DNA from: VRUE01 sp036524775
GTDB taxonomy: Bacteria > Actinomycetota > Thermoleophilia > Solirubrobacterales > 70-9
DNA length: 10,586 nucleotides
Direction: 5' to 3'
Assembly: GCA_036524775.1 (NCBI GenBank)
Contig: DATDBO010000044.1
Coordinates: forward strand, 1 to 10,586
Below, piece by piece: positions 1-5,791 of this stretch (within the stretch, counting starts at the first letter, position 1; each line of letters starts with the position of its first letter). The position numbers and the translations under genes were made by a program. The notes beneath the pieces are model-generated. The model searched no databases, was not told the origin of the DNA, and was given only the letters and a program-made list of their open reading frames with translations.

Positions 1-227
1 AGGATGTCGGCGGCGTGAGCGGCGGCCTCCTCCGGCGTGTCGGCGAACTTGACGCCGCCTGCCTTCATCCGCCCGCCGCTGAGGACCTGGGACTTGATCA
101 CGACGGGCCCGCCGATCTCCTCGGCGGCCTCGCGGGCCTGATCGGCGGTTGTGCAGAAGCCGTACTTGGTGACGGGAATCCCCGCCAGCTCGACGATCTT
201 GCGTGCCTCGTACTCGTAGAAGCGCAT
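1..227 (-). CDS. sucC: Succinyl-CoA ligase beta subunit, N-terminal part (cut by window edge)
   Basis: The first 75 residues are visible, from the ATG at 227-225; the rest lies beyond the window. The protein opens MRFYEYEARKIVELAGIPVT, and around residues 41-60 has a VVIKSQV strand followed by a GGRMKAGGVKFAD-type stretch. This is the N-terminal ATP-grasp fold of the succinyl-CoA synthetase beta family, where the K-x-Q-V and GGR-x-KAGGV segments contact the nucleotide. The family joins succinate and CoA with ATP or GTP hydrolysis in the TCA cycle, working with an alpha subunit (sucD), expected next on the minus strand but not visible. The start lies 27 bp after the pabC stop with no clear Shine-Dalgarno site, so it could be co-transcribed with pabC or use a promoter in the gap. 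Malate-CoA ligase or a citrate-CoA ligase subunit share this N-terminus and cannot be excluded from 75 residues. Confidence 0.85.
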   Translation of the reverse strand, partial: MRFYEYEARKIVELAGIPVTKYGFCTTADQAREAAEEIGGPVVIKSQVLSGGRMKAGGVKFADTPEEAAAHAADI

Positions 228-238
228 AGCGGCGCGGA

Positions 239-244
239 ACCCTA
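239..244 (-). promoter_or_regulatory. Candidate -10 box TAGGGT upstream of sucC
   Basis: On the minus strand TAGGGT (244 to 239) fits the actinobacterial TANNNT pattern and ends 11 nt before the sucC ATG. It sits in the 27-bp gap between pabC and sucC. The same hexamer precedes pabA. No recognisable -35 element is seen, so this is a weak prediction. Confidence 0.25.
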
Positions 245-254
245 TCCAACCGCG

Positions 255-1010
255 CTAGGCGACCGGGGCGCCGAGCCAGGCCCGGCGCAGCTCCGTCGCC
301 AGCGCGCCGGCCACCGGCCCGGCCCCGGCGAGCGCCGCGCCGTCGAGCGAGGCGGCCGGCTCGATCCCGCGCACCGAGCCGGTCAGGAAGACCTCGTCGG
401 CGGCGAGCAGGTCGGCGCGGCGGAGCGCGCTCTCGTGAGCCTCGACCCCGGTTGCCGCGGCGAGCTCCAGCACCCGCGCCCGTGTGATCCCCGGCAGGAT
501 GCGTCCGTCCAGGGCGGGTGTGAAGAGGGCGCCCGCGCGGACGGCGAAGACGTTGGCGCGCGAGGCCTCGAGCACCGTTCCGTCCTCGTCGAGGATCAGG
601 GGCAGCGCGTCGTCGGGGAGCTCGGCCTGCGCCCCCTCGAGCAACGAGCGGTCGGCCCACTTGTGCGCCCCGAGTCCCCCCGGCAGCTCGAAAGCGTGGA
701 GTGCAATCGCAGCTCCGGGCGCGTTAGTCGTCCTATGGGTAGCAAAGGCGCCCGATGAGCGCGACTCGACTCGGGCTCGAGCTCCGGCGCCCGAGGGCGC
801 GACCGTCGCCTTCACGCTGCCCGCCTCGACGCCCCCGGCGCGGGCTTGGATCTCGTCTCGAAGCTCGGGTATCGGGCGGTCGGGAAACAGCGCGGCGAGG
901 CTCGCCTCCAGCCGGGCGAGGTGGGCGTCGAGCTCTACCGGGCGGCCGTCGTGGACGAGCAGCGTCTCGAAGACGCCCTGCGCCGGGTCGGGTCGCCTAG
1001 GGTGAGGCAC
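255..1010 (-). CDS. pabC: Aminodeoxychorismate lyase (class IV PLP aminotransferase fold)
   Basis: A 251-residue class IV PLP enzyme that splits 4-amino-4-deoxychorismate into p-aminobenzoate and pyruvate for folate synthesis in the cytoplasm. Visible hallmarks are GVFETLLVHDGRPVELDAHL near the N-terminus, the likely PLP lysine K117 in GAHKWADR, E148 in VLEASRANVF, RILPGITR (170-177) and a phosphate-binding-type GSVRGIEP (211-218). The GTG start at 1010 is chosen because the open frame further upstream has no nearby start and would run antisense through pabA; an AGG lies close upstream. The N-terminus is about 20 residues shorter than in stand-alone family members, which usually carry an NG...DRG...GDG segment before GVFET. 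Residues around 86-100 are encoded by a palindromic repeat (713-754) and nearby AT-ending codons unlike the rest of the gene. The neighbouring divergent pabA-pabB supports the assignment over branched-chain or D-amino-acid aminotransferase. Confidence 0.87.
   Translation of the reverse strand: MPHPRRPDPAQGVFETLLVHDGRPVELDAHLARLEASLAALFPDRPIPELRDEIQARAGGVEAGSVKATVAPSGAGARARVESRSSGAFATHRTTNAPGAAIALHAFELPGGLGAHKWADRSLLEGAQAELPDDALPLILDEDGTVLEASRANVFAVRAGALFTPALDGRILPGITRARVLELAAATGVEAHESALRRADLLAADEVFLTGSVRGIEPAASLDGAALAGAGPVAGALATELRRAWLGAPVA
698..716. repeat. Small bulged hairpin flanking the pabC palindrome
   Basis: Read on the minus strand, GGAG-C-TGC-GATT-GCA-CTCC can fold as a 7-bp stem with one bulged C and a GATT loop. 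It shares its GGAG end with the palindrome at 713-754, so the inserted unit in pabC may be about 57 bp (698-754) with two adjacent stem-loops. The pabB copy shows no matching second hairpin. Confidence 0.4.
713..754 (-). repeat. 42-bp palindromic repeat, copy 1 (inside pabC)
   Basis: Read on the minus strand it starts CGGGCGCCTTT, has the centre CCCATAGG and ends GCGCCCGGAG. It aligns without gaps to 2093-2134 with 33 of 42 identical positions. The outer arms pair (CGGGCGC with GCGCCCG, continuing with one mismatch through TT/AA), while the inner arm has diverged. pabC reads it in phase GGC-GCC-TTT, whereas pabB reads its copy as GCG-CCT-TTC, so the shared sequence is not protein homology. 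It encodes roughly SGAFATHRTTNAPG in pabC and leaves the reading frame open. Confidence 0.7.
998..1003 (+). promoter_or_regulatory. Candidate -10 box TAGGGT upstream of pabA
   Basis: TAGGGT fits the TANNNT pattern and lies 16 nt before the pabA GTG, inside the first codons of the divergent pabC. The same hexamer lies upstream of sucC. No -35 element is recognisable, so the call is tentative. Confidence 0.25.
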
Positions 1011-1017
1011 GGCCTCA
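1003..1017. promoter_or_regulatory. 15-bp inverted repeat between pabC and pabA starts
   Basis: TGAGGC-ACG-GCCTCA is a perfect 6-bp inverted repeat with a 3-bp spacer. It spans the 9-bp gap between the two divergent start codons and reaches into the pabC start. It could be an operator for both transcripts, but a palindrome this short can also arise by chance in GC-rich DNA. Confidence 0.3.
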
Positions 1018-1019
1018 TT

Positions 1020-1604
1020 GTGGCAACACTGCTGATCGACAACTACGACTCCTTCACCTACAACCTCTTCCAGCTGCTGGGCGAGGTGAGCGGCGAGGCG
1101 CCACTCGTCGTCCGCAACGACGAGGCGAGCTGGGATGAGCTCGCGGCGCTGGACTTCGACGCCGTCGTCCTCTCGCCCGGGCCCGGACGGCCCGACCGCG
1201 ACGACGACTTCGGCGTCTGCGCCGAGGCGATCTGCCGTACAGAGCTGCCGCTGCTTGGCGTCTGCCTCGGCCACCAGGGCCTCGGCGCGCTCCACGGCGC
1301 CGCGATCGTGCCCTCGCCAGAGCCCGTGCACGGGCGCCTCAGCGCCGTCCTGCACGACGACTCGCCGCTCTTCGCCGGCATCCCGCGCGAGTTTCAGGCG
1401 GTTCGCTACCACTCGCTCTGCGTCGAGCAGCCGCTGCCCGACGACCTGCGCGGGATCGCCTGGACGAGCGACGGCGTGTTGATGGCGGTCGAGCATCGCC
1501 GGCGACCGCTGTGGGGAGTCCAGTTCCATCCGGAGTCGGTGTGCACAGAGCACGGGCGGCGGCTGATCGAGAACTTCTGTGGGATGAGCGAACGATGGAG
1601 CTGA
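1020..1604 (+). CDS. pabA: Aminodeoxychorismate synthase glutaminase subunit (PabA/TrpG family)
   Basis: A 194-residue class I glutamine amidotransferase that releases ammonia from glutamine and passes it to PabB. It opens with the family signature TLLIDNYDSFTYNL and carries LSPGPGRPD (51-59), the nucleophile C82 in GVCLGHQ, PVHG (102-105), the HSL segment (131-133) and the catalytic H170 and E172 in GVQFHPES. The length is typical of the family. The GTG at 1020 is the start that places the conserved LLIDNYDS segment at residues 4-11, and there is only a poor ribosome binding site. The family also serves anthranilate synthase, and one subunit can serve both enzymes. Overlap of the last 10 bp with pabB, and the nearby pabC, point to folate synthesis as the main role. 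The start lies 9 bp from the divergent pabC start. Confidence 0.93.
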   Translation: MATLLIDNYDSFTYNLFQLLGEVSGEAPLVVRNDEASWDELAALDFDAVVLSPGPGRPDRDDDFGVCAEAICRTELPLLGVCLGHQGLGALHGAAIVPSPEPVHGRLSAVLHDDSPLFAGIPREFQAVRYHSLCVEQPLPDDLRGIAWTSDGVLMAVEHRRRPLWGVQFHPESVCTEHGRRLIENFCGMSERWS

Positions 1605-3052
1605 AGGTCGAGCAGATAGACCAGCTCGTCGATTGCGAGGCCGCCTTCGTCGCGCTCTATGGCGAGAGCGAAAACGCCTTTTGGCTGGACAGCAGCCAGG
1701 TGGGGGAGCGGGGGCGCTTTTCGTTCATGGGGGATGACGGCGGGCCGCTGGGGAGGACGATTTCCCATCGTGTCGGAGACGAGGAGTCGATCTTCGATCG
1801 CCTCGCCGGCGAGCTGGAGCGCTTGAAGCCGGCGTTCGCACCGGAGCTTCCCTTTGAGTTCCAATGCGGTTTTGCGGGTTGGCTCGGTTACGAGCTGAAG
1901 GCCGAGTGTGGGGGCGACGCAGTTTACGAGTCGCCGTTGCCCGATGGGGCCTTCGTCTTCGCTGACCGCATGCTCGTTTTCGACCACGTTAAAGGGCACA
2001 CCTACCTGCTCTGCTTGGCCGAGCCCGAAGCGGTGCTTGAAGCGGAAGAGTGGCTTGCGACAGCCGCCGACACTCTTGCCACGTTGCCCTCCCGGGCGCC
2101 TTTCTTGCCCATAGGTGTAGAAAGGCGCCCGGAGGATCGGTATGCCGGTTTCCGCCTCGCCCGGCCGCGCGAGCGCTACCTGGAGGAGATCGCCGAGTGC
2201 AAGCGGCTACTCAACGAGGGCGAGACATATGAGGTTTGCCTGACCAACAAGGTCGTCGCCGGCCGACCCGCCGGTCCCGGCGACGACCCGCTCTCGCTCT
2301 ACCGCGCCCTGCGGCGCGTCAACCCGGCGCCGTTCTCCGCCTTCGTCCGCTTCGGCGAGGCCGCCGTGCTCAGCTCCTCGCCCGAGCGCTTCCTGCGCGT
2401 CGGTCGCGACCGCTGGGTCGAGGCGAGGCCGATCAAGGGCACGAGCCGGCGCGGCGAGACGCCCGCCGAGGACGTGCGCCTCGCCGAGCGGTTGCGCCGC
2501 GACGAGAAGAACCGGGCAGAGAACCTGATGATCGCCGACCTGCTGCGCAACGACCTCGGCGCCGTCTGCGAGATCGGCACCGTGCACGTCCCCGAGCTGA
2601 TGCGGGTCGAGAGCTACGAGACCGTGCACCAGCTGGTCACGACCGTCCGGGGGCTGCTGCGCGAGGAGCTGACCGCGGCCGAGTGCGCCCGCTCCTGCTT
2701 CCCGCCGGGCTCGATGACCGGCGCGCCGAAGCTGCGCACGATGCGGATACTCGACCAGCTCGAGGGCGAAGCGCGGGGCGTCTACTCCGGCGCGATCGGG
2801 TGGTTCGGGCTCGGCGGCGGTTGCGACCTCAGCGTCGCGATCAGGACGATCGTCCTCGACGGCGAGACGGCGACGATCGGCGCCGGCGGCGCGATCGTCG
2901 TGCAGTCCGATCCGGCGGACGAGCACGAGGAGATGCTGCTCAAGGCGCGCGCACCGCTGCGGGCGTTCGCCCCGGACGTCGACCTCGCCGCTGCCCTCGC
3001 GGCGGACACGACTACAGCTGGATCAGGCTCTCTGCCTCGATCTCCCGCGTGA
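1595..3052 (+). CDS. pabB: Aminodeoxychorismate synthase component I
   Basis: A 485-residue chorismate-binding enzyme that converts chorismate and ammonia to 4-amino-4-deoxychorismate with PabA. The N-terminal domain (about 1-165) has the GFAGWLGYELK segment; the chorismate-binding domain (about 190-460) carries SSPERFL, RPIKGTSRRGETP, RAENLMIADLLRND, PPGSMTGAPK, YSGAIGW and IGAGGAIV. K281 in PIKGT is the diagnostic PabB lysine; anthranilate synthases have PIAGT. The ATG at 1595 overlaps the end of pabA (stop 1602-1604), so translation is probably coupled. Two oddities stand out. Codons up to about position 2245 end in A or T far more often than those after it, and a 42-bp palindromic repeat sits in the interdomain linker (2093-2134). 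The last 25 residues, Ala/Thr/Ser-rich and outside the domain, overlap the 3' end of the convergent dehydrogenase gene. Confidence 0.94.
   Translation: MELKVEQIDQLVDCEAAFVALYGESENAFWLDSSQVGERGRFSFMGDDGGPLGRTISHRVGDEESIFDRLAGELERLKPAFAPELPFEFQCGFAGWLGYELKAECGGDAVYESPLPDGAFVFADRMLVFDHVKGHTYLLCLAEPEAVLEAEEWLATAADTLATLPSRAPFLPIGVERRPEDRYAGFRLARPRERYLEEIAECKRLLNEGETYEVCLTNKVVAGRPAGPGDDPLSLYRALRRVNPAPFSAFVRFGEAAVLSSSPERFLRVGRDRWVEARPIKGTSRRGETPAEDVRLAERLRRDEKNRAENLMIADLLRNDLGAVCEIGTVHVPELMRVESYETVHQLVTTVRGLLREELTAAECARSCFPPGSMTGAPKLRTMRILDQLEGEARGVYSGAIGWFGLGGGCDLSVAIRTIVLDGETATIGAGGAIVVQSDPADEHEEMLLKARAPLRAFAPDVDLAAALAADTTTAGSGSLPRSPA
2093..2134 (+). repeat. 42-bp palindromic repeat, copy 2 (inside pabB)
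   Basis: This copy contains a perfect 14-bp inverted repeat, CCGGGCGCCTTTCT at 2092-2105 and its complement at 2119-2132. The 13-nt loop holds CCCATAGG, where CC and GG pair again around ATA. It matches the pabC copy (713-754) at 33 of 42 positions, with the ends and centre identical and the inner arms different. It lies in the linker between the two PabB domains and encodes about RAPFLPIGVERRPE without breaking the frame. As RNA it would form a strong hairpin within the pabB message. Confidence 0.75.
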
Positions 3053-4259
3053 CGCCGCGGAAGTCGATCGTCAGCGGCGCCTCGGCGACGACCGCGCCGT
3101 AGTCGATCCCCGGGTGCGCGGTGACGATCGCCACCAGGTCGGTCGTGCTCAGGCCTTCCTCGAGGTCGACCGAGCGCAGGTCGAACTCCGACACCTCCGG
3201 CGCGAACGGGTCGTGGTAGGAGACCTCGGCCCCGAGCTCGCGCAGCAGGCCGACGATCTCCAGCGCCGGCGACTCGCGGATGTCGCCGACCCCGGCCTTG
3301 TAGCTGACCCCGAGCAGCAGCACCTTCGAGCCCTTGACCGACTTTTCGGCCTCGTTGAGGGCGCGGGCGATGCGGTCGACGCAGTAGGCGGGTTGGGCGC
3401 GGTTGATCTTGCCGGCCAGCTCGATGAACTCGGGGTAGAAGTCGTGCTCGCGCGCCTTGAAGGCGAGGTAGAAGGGGTCGACGGGCAGGCAGTGGCCGCC
3501 CATGCCGGGGCCGGGGTCGAAGCGCATGTAGCCGAACGGCTTGGTCGCTGCCGCCTCGATCACCTCCCAGACGTCGATGCCGAGCCGGTCGCAGAGCTGC
3601 GAGAGCTCGTTGACCAGGGCGATGTTGACCGAGCGGAAGATGTTCTCCAGCAGCTTTGCCAGCTCGGCTGCCTCGGGGGTGGAGAGGACGACGACCTCGT
3701 CGCAGATCAACGCGTAGAGCTCGCGCGCGCGCTCGGCGCAGGCCGGGGTGATCCCGCCGACCAGCTTCGGAGTGGTGCGCACGGTGTAGTCGGTGCGGCC
3801 CGGGTCGATCCGCTCCGGCGAGAAGGCGAGGTGGAAGTCGCGGCCCGCCGCCAGGCCCGACTCCTCGAGGATCGGCTGCAGGCGCTCGCGCGTCGTGCCC
3901 GGGTAGGTCGTCGACTCGAGCACGACCAGCTGCTCCGGCTGCAGCACGCCGGAGAGCGCCGTGGCGGAGTCGATCAGGTAGGTGAGGTCGGGCTCGCGCG
4001 AGCCGGTCAGCGGCGTCGGCACGCAGATCACGACCGCTTCGCAGGAGGCGAGGTCGGCGACGTCCGAGGTCGCCCGCAGCCGCTCGCCGAGCGGCGCCAA
4101 GCTCTCCTCGGGGATGTCCTCGATGTAGCTGCGCCCCTCACCCAGCGCCTCGACCTTGCGCGCGTCGACGTCGAGGCCGACGACCTCGTGACCCGCCTCG
4201 GCGAAGCCGATGGCCAGCGGCAGCCCGACGTAGCCGAGCCCGACGATGCCGATCTTCAT
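3012..4259 (-). CDS. Nucleotide-sugar 6-dehydrogenase (UDP-GlcNAc/UDP-ManNAc dehydrogenase-like)
   Basis: A 415-residue NAD-dependent enzyme that oxidises C6 of a UDP-sugar to the uronic acid in two steps. The N-terminal Rossmann domain starts MKIGIVGLGYVGLPLA, followed by VVICVPTPL (77-85), STTYPGTT, AFSPERIDPG (145-154) and TPKLVGG. The central helical part has ELAKLLEN with the likely catalytic K202. The catalytic cysteine is C257 in GPGMGGHCLPVDPFYL, with D261 after it, and the C-terminal domain has LLLGVSYKAGVGDIRESPALE (315-335). The LPVDPFYL form following the cysteine recalls WbpA/WecC-type enzymes acting on N-acetylated sugars more than plain UDP-glucose dehydrogenase, but substrate cannot be settled from sequence. 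The ATG at 4259 starts exactly at the Rossmann strand. It has no Shine-Dalgarno site but a TANNNT box 7 nt upstream. The 3' end overlaps pabB by 41 bp. Confidence 0.9.
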   Translation of the reverse strand: MKIGIVGLGYVGLPLAIGFAEAGHEVVGLDVDARKVEALGEGRSYIEDIPEESLAPLGERLRATSDVADLASCEAVVICVPTPLTGSREPDLTYLIDSATALSGVLQPEQLVVLESTTYPGTTRERLQPILEESGLAAGRDFHLAFSPERIDPGRTDYTVRTTPKLVGGITPACAERARELYALICDEVVVLSTPEAAELAKLLENIFRSVNIALVNELSQLCDRLGIDVWEVIEAAATKPFGYMRFDPGPGMGGHCLPVDPFYLAFKAREHDFYPEFIELAGKINRAQPAYCVDRIARALNEAEKSVKGSKVLLLGVSYKAGVGDIRESPALEIVGLLRELGAEVSYHDPFAPEVSEFDLRSVDLEEGLSTTDLVAIVTAHPGIDYGAVVAEAPLTIDFRGVTREIEAESLIQL

Positions 4260-4266
4260 CGGATGC

Positions 4267-4272
4267 AGTCTA
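4267..4272 (-). promoter_or_regulatory. Candidate leaderless -10 box TAGACT for the dehydrogenase gene
   Basis: On the minus strand TAGACT (4272 to 4267) matches TANNNT and is followed by exactly 7 nt (GCATCCG) and then the ATG at 4259. Transcription would begin at or next to the A of the ATG, as in leaderless actinobacterial genes. There is no Shine-Dalgarno sequence in the 31-bp gap after the glycoside hydrolase stop, which supports the reading. No convincing -35 element is seen. Confidence 0.5.
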
Positions 4273-4290
4273 GATAGCGCCCCGGCGAGC

Positions 4291-5784
4291 CTAGCCGGCC
4301 GGCGTTTCCGCGCCGAAGGGCGGCTGGCGGAAGTCCGGAACCGGGCGCATCGAGAACGGCACCGAGCTGCCGCCCGCGAAGTGGGCTCGCGCGGCACCCT
4401 TCCTGTTCGCACCGTAGGACGTCTTGGCGAATCCCTTGAACATCCCGTTGGCGTCGGCGCGGACCGTTGCGACCTTGCGCCAGCCGCCGCCCGCACGCTG
4501 GACCTGGATCGTCACCTTGCCCGGGCCGCTGTTCGGCGTGCGTCCCCAGTAGAAGAGGCCACTCCGGCGTGGGTAGGCGACGAGCGGGAAGCGGAAGGCG
4601 AAGAGAACCTCCTTCGGTTGGTCCTGGGCGACGGTCGGACCGCGGAAGAAGAGGCCTGATTCCGGCACTAGATAGGAGGGGGTTCCCGGTTCGGGCAAGC
4701 CGTCGCGCAGGCTGTACCACATGAAGGTCTCGACGCCTGCGCGCCACGCCCCGAACAGCGCCTCGCTGGTCCAGCGGCAGAGGATTCGCATCGGCAGGCC
4801 GCCGGGATCGGGTGGGTTCGAGTCCCAAGAGAGCTCCGTGACCCACAGCGGCGTGTGCGCGAAAGCGCCCTTGATCCGACCGGCGCGATCGGCGGCGGCG
4901 AGGAGCGTCTGCAGCTTGTCCAGGTCGCCCAGCTGGACGTCGTTGGGACCGCCTTCGTGAGTGGGCCCGCCGGTCGTGTAGGGGTGGATGTCGTAGATGT
5001 CGAAGTGGACGCCGCCGCCGCAATCCCCCTTGATCGGCCGGGGGTGGGCGTGGCCCCTCATGCAGAGCAGGATGCGAGTGAAGCGCATCGGGCCGATCGT
5101 GTATTTCGGCACCGCGATCGGGCCCAGGCCGCCGGCGATCACGAGGTTGGAGGGGTCGACTGCCTTGATCGCGGCGTAGAAGCTGTTGATCAGCCCCCTG
5201 TAGAGGTCCGGCGAGACGGGCCGGTTGCCGTCGAACTGGGGGGCGAAGAAAAGGCTCAGGTTGGGCTCGTTGAGGCCCTGCCAGTAGGTCACGTGGGGCA
5301 GGCCGCCGAAGTTGCCGCTGTAGCGGCGGGCGGCGGCGGTGGAGAAGGCTGCCAGCGCGGCGGGGTCGGGATTGCAAGGAATGTCGGTCTCGCCGCTGTG
5401 ACAGCGATGCGCCCACAGCGGCGCGCCGCGCACCTGCAGGACCGGGGTCAGCCCGGTGGCCACGGCCCGGCTCACCCACTGATCGATGAATTCCCAGTCG
5501 TAGTTGGGATCGGCCGGGTCTTCCGGATTCCAGGCGGCGGGGGGTTTCTCGGGCGCGACGGAGGCCCAGCGCAGCGGCGTCAGCACGATGTCGGCGCCGG
5601 CCTTCTTGGCGTTCTCGAAGGCGGCGAGGTCGTTCTCGTAGATATAGGAGACGCCGGTGTGCAGGGGGTGCATCCGGGCGTTCGCCGAGGCCGGGCCGCA
5701 GCACAGCGCGAGGAGGGCGACGAGCAGCAGCGCGAACGCCGGGGCGTGGGCGCGATGCCCGGGGAGCGATGCAAACGGCCTCAC
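4291..5784 (-). CDS. Secreted clan GH-A-like glycoside hydrolase with C-terminal beta domain
   Basis: A 497-residue exported protein. The N-terminus has basic residues, a hydrophobic core (FALLLVALLALCCG) and an ASANA site, suggesting signal-peptide cleavage near residue 36. Residues about 40-360 resemble a TIM-barrel glycosidase: TGVSYIYENDLAAFENAKKA at the start, LTPLRWASVAP, VTYWQGLNEPN with E173 as likely acid/base, DIYDIHPYT (262-270), and LWVTELSWDS with E317 as likely nucleophile, then ETFMWYSLRD. The NEP and TEL positions fit clan GH-A strands 4 and 7, as in GH5 or GH39; the exact family and substrate are not clear. Residues about 405-480 look like a beta-sandwich add-on (TIQVQRAGGGWRKVATVRAD...). 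The GTG at 5784 is preferred because it keeps the signal peptide. It follows the stop of the upstream gene by 7 nt, suggesting an operon and coupled translation. Confidence 0.8.
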   Translation of the reverse strand: MRPFASLPGHRAHAPAFALLLVALLALCCGPASANARMHPLHTGVSYIYENDLAAFENAKKAGADIVLTPLRWASVAPEKPPAAWNPEDPADPNYDWEFIDQWVSRAVATGLTPVLQVRGAPLWAHRCHSGETDIPCNPDPAALAAFSTAAARRYSGNFGGLPHVTYWQGLNEPNLSLFFAPQFDGNRPVSPDLYRGLINSFYAAIKAVDPSNLVIAGGLGPIAVPKYTIGPMRFTRILLCMRGHAHPRPIKGDCGGGVHFDIYDIHPYTTGGPTHEGGPNDVQLGDLDKLQTLLAAADRAGRIKGAFAHTPLWVTELSWDSNPPDPGGLPMRILCRWTSEALFGAWRAGVETFMWYSLRDGLPEPGTPSYLVPESGLFFRGPTVAQDQPKEVLFAFRFPLVAYPRRSGLFYWGRTPNSGPGKVTIQVQRAGGGWRKVATVRADANGMFKGFAKTSYGANRKGAARAHFAGGSSVPFSMRPVPDFRQPPFGAETPAG

Positions 5785-5791
5785 GACTTGT

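Noticed and set aside
43..50. LPTSGG in the anchor protein (coordinates are residues, DNA about 6251-6274) as a sortase LPXTG-type signal
   Set aside because: It lies near the N-terminus rather than before the C-terminal helix and does not match LPXTG, so sortase attachment at this site is unlikely.
696..758. 20-codon plus-strand mini-ORF (GTG to TGA) over the pabC palindrome
   Set aside because: It has no ribosome binding site and lies antisense inside pabC. It is most simply the other strand of the repeat element.
1011..1553. Open reading frame continuing upstream of pabC on the minus strand through pabA
   Set aside because: It has no homology-like content, lies antisense to a well-supported PabA, and reflects the lack of stop codons in GC-rich DNA. 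The GTG at 1010 is the sensible start.
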